Positions 37,284 to 39,639 of a stretch of 39,639 bases of DNA are shown here, in pieces; within the stretch, counting starts at the first letter, position 1; every line of letters starts with the position of its first letter. The translations under genes were made by a program, and so were the position numbers. Origin of the DNA: a virus; IMG/VR virus record IMGVR_UViG_3300046171_000070, positions 1 through 39,639 of that record; one strand, given 5' to 3'. The notes below the pieces were generated by a model that saw only the letters and a list, made by a program, of their open reading frames with translations, was not told the DNA's origin and did no database searches.

Positions 37284-37338
37284 GCTTCTTACCTCCCTTC
37301 TTTTTCTTCTTCTTTTTCTTTGTAGTTGAGTGATACAT
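37264..37338 (-). CDS. Lysine-rich peptide
   Basis: 24 codons from ATG 37338: MYHSTT followed by a run of eight lysines, then GGKKRGKHSC. It overlaps the start of the next gene and contains that gene's ribosome-binding site, so it may serve partly as a coupled leader. Lys-runs come easily from A-rich DNA; moderate confidence. Confidence 0.4.
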   Translation of the reverse strand: MYHSTTKKKKKKKKGGKKRGKHSC

Positions 37339-37357
37339 AGTAAGAATTAGGTGGTTC

Positions 37358-38440
37358 TTAGTATATTCTAAACGAAGTTTGACCTAGTGTCTCTGGTTTT
37401 GCAAGATTAAATTGTTGGAGGCAGAGGTAGCCGAAAGCGTCAAATGCGTGGTCAACCCCAAGGTTTTTGTTAGGCATACCTGTGTTTGGAGCGTATGTGA
37501 GAGTGCGGAGGGATTTTATTAATTCTTTACAGCGTGGGTGGATTAAAGTTCGTCTTTCTCCTGCTGCGTCATATAGTGCTGTGTTTACGGATGTTACTTT
37601 GTCTCGTATTTTCCAGGGGGCTCTGGGAGATGACACAGTAAATCCGCTTCTGCGTAGGATAGTGTGGTCCGTTGAACCTACTCCTGATGTTTTTCTGGCA
37701 GCACCCGTGGGGTCGGGGCAAGCTATTACTCTGCGTTCCACACCATATCGGTTGGTTACTTCTTCTGCAAAATCCCAGGTTGTTGCTCCGCCCGTCATAA
37801 TTATTTCATCGAAGACGTAGAGGTATTCTTGGTAGCGGACTGCACAGATTCCGCAGAGTGGGTCTACGTTAAAGTCAACTCCCAGGAGTAGTGGGGCGAT
37901 GTTTATGTCCTCTGCTTCGGTAGAAATGTTGGAATCTGAAAAGGAGACTGCAACGAGACCAGTGAGATTCTCAAAGCTGGCTTCAAATTCCTGTTTGAAT
38001 GTTCTTATGTCCAGTTGGGATCTCGCTGCTTCGACTTCTTCTTTTGGTACGTTGCCCCCGTCTATTGTTGTGAAGCTCCAGCGTTTCCAATCACCTGATG
38101 TATCCTCTGGAACGTAGCACCATAAGTCGTAGAACCAGGAGGCTGTGCCATCTGGTGTTGATATGAAGAGTGCCCAGCCTTGTTTGTCTGCGAGGGCTGG
38201 TCTGATAACTTGGAACCAGACATCGGAATCCATGAAGGCTGCTTCGTCAAGTACTACTCCAGCGAGACTTCGGCCACGCAGGGTCATGGCATTTTCTGTT
38301 CCTTTGAGTTCGATTAGCGATCCATTAATTAGTTCGATTTTTAGGTCGGTTTCGTTTTTGGATGCTATCCATTGGGGTGGGATTAGTTTCTTTATTTCTT
38401 TCCAGGCTATGTCCTTTTGCCATGCGATAGGTTGGAGCAC
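37358..38440 (-). CDS. terL: Large terminase, C-terminal part (frame-interrupted)
   Basis: Contains the rest of the ATPase and the nuclease of TerL: DIAWKEIKKLIPPQWIASKN, RGRSLAGVVLDEAAFMD (Walker B with Asp-Glu), ALFISTPDGTASWFYDL (coupling motif), and nuclease acidic residues in LLLGVDFNVDP, VIACPDPTG and GVDHAFDAFGY. The true reading joins the N-terminal part at the AAAAGG run (38415-38418, minus strand), where one extra base breaks the frame between MAK and DIAW. Confidence 0.9.
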   Translation of the reverse strand: MLQPIAWQKDIAWKEIKKLIPPQWIASKNETDLKIELINGSLIELKGTENAMTLRGRSLAGVVLDEAAFMDSDVWFQVIRPALADKQGWALFISTPDGTASWFYDLWCYVPEDTSGDWKRWSFTTIDGGNVPKEEVEAARSQLDIRTFKQEFEASFENLTGLVAVSFSDSNISTEAEDINIAPLLLGVDFNVDPLCGICAVRYQEYLYVFDEIIMTGGATTWDFAEEVTNRYGVERRVIACPDPTGAARKTSGVGSTDHTILRRSGFTVSSPRAPWKIRDKVTSVNTALYDAAGERRTLIHPRCKELIKSLRTLTYAPNTGMPNKNLGVDHAFDAFGYLCLQQFNLAKPETLGQTSFRIY

Positions 38441-38615
38441 AGTAGAAGTAGGTTTCGCCTGGGCGGTTTATTGCTGCTTTTAGTAGTTCGATGCAGGATA
38501 AGTAGGATTTTCCGAATCTTCTGCCAGCTACCAGGACTCTGAATCTTTGTTCTGCGTTGAACACCTCCCCCTGTGCCCATCGGAGGGAGAGATTTTCGGC
38601 TGTTTTTGTGCTCAT
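38325..38615 (-). CDS. terL: Large terminase, N-terminal part (frame-interrupted)
   Basis: First gene of the late operon. MSTKTAENLSLRWAQGEVFN, then RFRVLVAGRRFGKSYLS (Walker A with Gly-Lys-Ser) and YFYCAPTYRMAK, after which the frame reads GHSLERNKE and stops. Removing one A from the run at 38415-38418 gives MAK-DIAWKEIKK and a continuous TerL of about 418 residues. Confidence 0.9.
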   Translation of the reverse strand: MSTKTAENLSLRWAQGEVFNAEQRFRVLVAGRRFGKSYLSCIELLKAAINRPGETYFYCAPTYRMAKGHSLERNKETNPTPMDSIQKRNRPKNRTN

Positions 38616-38714
38616 GTAGTAGAGATTAGCTTAAATTTTGACAAATTTCTGTGTTTTACTCGACTAAACTGTGTTTTTAGGGTTATTATTCAGATATAAG
38701 TAGCATTTTAGTCC

Positions 38715-39161
38715 GTGGCTGATTCTATTCTTCGTAACAATGGTCAATTTACATCCGAAAAAGCATTAAAGGATGGCAGAGTGTGTGGTAAGCGACAACC
38801 CGATGTGGTGATTGAAGCCAGGAGGCAGAAATTGTATCGAAGGCAGTTAGAAGGTATGACAACAAGACAGTTGGTTTTAGATCACGCATCCAAAGAGGGA
38901 ATTGGGGTGGAGACAGCGTGGAGTGATTGGAGAAAGGTTAAGCAGTGGAACGATGAAGATTGGGATAAGGATAGAGAGAAGATGGTGTCACGACTCCAGG
39001 GAATGAGAATGAAGTTATTTAACCAAGCTATTAAGAGAGGTCAGCTTCAAACTGCTGCTCAGATACTAGATTCACTTGGTAAAGTACTAGGCGAGAGTGT
39101 AGAAAACATCAATATTAACGCTCCACAGCTATCTATTAGCGTTGAAGATAAGAAAAAGTAG
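38715..39161 (+). CDS. terS: Small terminase-like protein
   Basis: 148 residues from GTG 38715. The N-terminal basic segment is followed by a helix-turn-helix-like block (MTTRQLVLDHASKEGIGVET) and a C-terminal helical hairpin (LFNQAIKRGQLQTAAQILDS, LGKVLGE) of the type seen in small terminases. It is the immediate divergent neighbour of terL, which supports the call; being on the opposite strand from the late operon is unusual. A terminator is only reached inside the terminal repeat. Confidence 0.6.
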   Translation: MADSILRNNGQFTSEKALKDGRVCGKRQPDVVIEARRQKLYRRQLEGMTTRQLVLDHASKEGIGVETAWSDWRKVKQWNDEDWDKDREKMVSRLQGMRMKLFNQAIKRGQLQTAAQILDSLGKVLGESVENININAPQLSISVEDKKK

Positions 39162-39190
39162 TTGACATTAGTGTGATATTGTAGTATTAT
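39162..39190 (+). promoter_or_regulatory. Strong sigma70-type promoter after terS
   Basis: Perfect TTGACA (39162-39167), 17-bp spacer, TATTAT (39185-39190). It begins right after the terS stop and points into the terminal repeat, where no plus-strand gene follows. The -10 is covered by the first of two TATTGTAGTATT repeats. Confidence 0.75.
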
Positions 39191-39204
39191 TATATTGTAG
39201 TATT
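39177..39204 (+). repeat. Tandem TATTGTAGTATT repeats (candidate operator pair)
   Basis: Two exact 12-bp copies at 39177-39188 and 39193-39204, 16 bp apart, spanning the -10 and start region of the promoter at 39162. Their first ten bases equal the motif at 6423-6432 and 1320-1329. Spacing of about 1.5 helical turns fits a dimeric regulator. Confidence 0.6.
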
Positions 39205-39292
39205 TTATAGCTTATGACTTGATTTATCAGTAGGTTCAGTGGTATTAACAATATAAAAAATTTTTTTGCTACACTGCCCCGTGTGGTTTTTT
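39197..39292 (+). ncRNA. Candidate short RNA of about 95 nt
   Basis: Bounded by the promoter at 39162-39190 and the intrinsic terminator at 39269-39292, with no open frame between them. The transcript would be AT-rich with little internal structure apart from the terminator stem. It may be a regulatory RNA or simply a promoter trimmed by a terminator. Confidence 0.35.
39269..39292 (+). terminator. Intrinsic terminator, plus strand (right copy)
   Basis: CTACAC (39269-39274) / GTGTGG (39281-39286) with loop TGCCCC and six T. It ends transcription from terS and from the promoter at 39162. Confidence 0.65.
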
Positions 39293-39361
39293 GTGCAGTG
39301 GATCGCATGGAATAAAAAAAAAAATAAAAAACATGGTAGCCAGTGCGGAAAAATAGAAAAT

Positions 39362-39384
39362 AAAAAACCCCACAATTTGCGGGG
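39362..39384 (-). terminator. Intrinsic terminator, minus strand (right copy)
   Basis: Same CCCCGC/GTGGGG stem with T-tract as at 122-144, downstream of the right-copy small membrane protein gene. Confidence 0.7.
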
Positions 39385-39411
39385 CGGGGTAGATGCTGCG
39401 GAAAAATAAAA

Positions 39412-39597
39412 TTAATTCCTGAACTGATTTGTGCAGTAATTCGGGGTGTTGTTTACTGTGCAATCTTCCATGAACTTATCGTAGCCAGTAAACCAGCTCG
39501 CAAAAATAAATGACGGAATAAAAATAATCATAGCAGTTAGGGCTTTTGGGTTGTTAATCGCTCCAGCTCCTCGGGGTTGGGTTTTAGAATTTCTCAT
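39412..39597 (-). CDS. Small membrane protein in terminal repeat (right copy)
   Basis: 61 residues from ATG 39597, variant of the 172-357 protein: the membrane segment and the TGYDKFM region are identical in large part, while about ten residues differ (for example K to E after TGYDKFM, and KH to NY near the end). An in-frame TTG at 39627 would extend it by ten residues. If the genome closes at this repeat, left and right copies are alleles of one gene. Confidence 0.6.
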   Translation of the reverse strand: MRNSKTQPRGAGAINNPKALTAMIIFIPSFIFASWFTGYDKFMEDCTVNNTPNYCTNQFRN

Positions 39598-39639
39598 AAT
39601 GTAAGTGTTTGGGGTGTGATACGGCAAGCAATAAAAAAA

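Larger units (their letters stand above)
39240..39639. repeat. Terminal direct repeat, right copy
   Basis: Direct repeat of 1-399 (see left copy). Differences cluster in the coding part (about 16 in the gene) rather than the flanking non-coding DNA (about 5), and most change amino acids. Both terminators and the gene are preserved. Confidence 0.9.

Noticed and set aside
39269-39463. Minus-strand hydrophobic frame across the terminators of the right repeat
   Set aside because: It reads through both terminator stems and overlaps the 39412-39597 gene; the left repeat does not preserve it as a comparable frame.
1-39639. CRISPR array, tRNA genes, insertion sequences, diversity-generating retroelement
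   Set aside because: No regularly spaced repeats, cloverleaf, transposase or reverse transcriptase motifs were seen on either strand.

Overview
The window is an essentially complete genome of a tailed phage (siphovirus type) of about 39 kb. It is AT-rich and has a lambda-like tail module. The small accessory proteins, the ssDNA-binding protein, the T7/PolA-type polymerase and the fibre style resemble those of phages of marine picocyanobacteria (Synechococcus/Prochlorococcus). That host assignment rests on remembered family resemblance, not on a search. No integrase, repressor/excision module, tRNA, CRISPR array or recognisable photosynthesis gene was seen, so a lytic lifestyle is the simplest reading. 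The two ends carry the same ~400 bp sequence as a direct repeat of only about 94-95 % identity. This looks like the closure of a circular or permuted map, with two variants of the junction captured.

Layout. (1) 1-2663, minus strand: small accessory genes and a DUF932-like plasmid/phage protein. (2) 2664-3096: an AT-rich gap with duplicated boxes matching cyanobacterial-type DnaA boxes, a candidate origin, then a good sigma70-type promoter. (3) 3097-4831, plus: seven tightly overlapping small genes. (4) 4817-6386, minus: a PD-(D/E)XK exonuclease and an ssDNA-binding protein, separated by a strongly structured 90-nt RNA element. (5) 6423-6463: two divergent promoters that physically overlap. 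(6) 6532-11995, plus: primase-helicase, family A DNA polymerase and small genes including a ribbon-helix-helix-like protein. (7) 11996-12697, minus: three small genes. (8) 12745-14683, plus: a holin-like membrane protein and three exported proteins. (9) 14671-14779: a candidate small RNA with its own promoter. (10) 14841-38615, minus: the late operon, with tail fibres in three fibre/adaptor modules, J, I, K, L, M, tape measure, G/GT frameshift pair, tail tube, neck proteins, capsid, scaffold, portal, basic small proteins and large terminase. (11) 38715-39161, plus: a small-terminase-like gene divergent from terL, followed by a strong promoter pointing into a terminator inside the terminal repeat.

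How it works together: the plus-strand module copies the DNA (primase-helicase, polymerase). The minus-strand ssDNA-binding protein and exonuclease are driven from the shared divergent promoter region. The long minus-strand operon builds and fills capsids and tails. The decimer TATTGTAGTA recurs at four promoter-proximal intergenic places and may be a common operator. Portal and large terminase are each interrupted by a one-base frameshift in an A-run, probably sequence errors or natural lesions. Tail-assembly genes G and GT carry a convincing programmed -1 frameshift.

All assignments were made by reading the sequence without database searches; family names are recognition-based.
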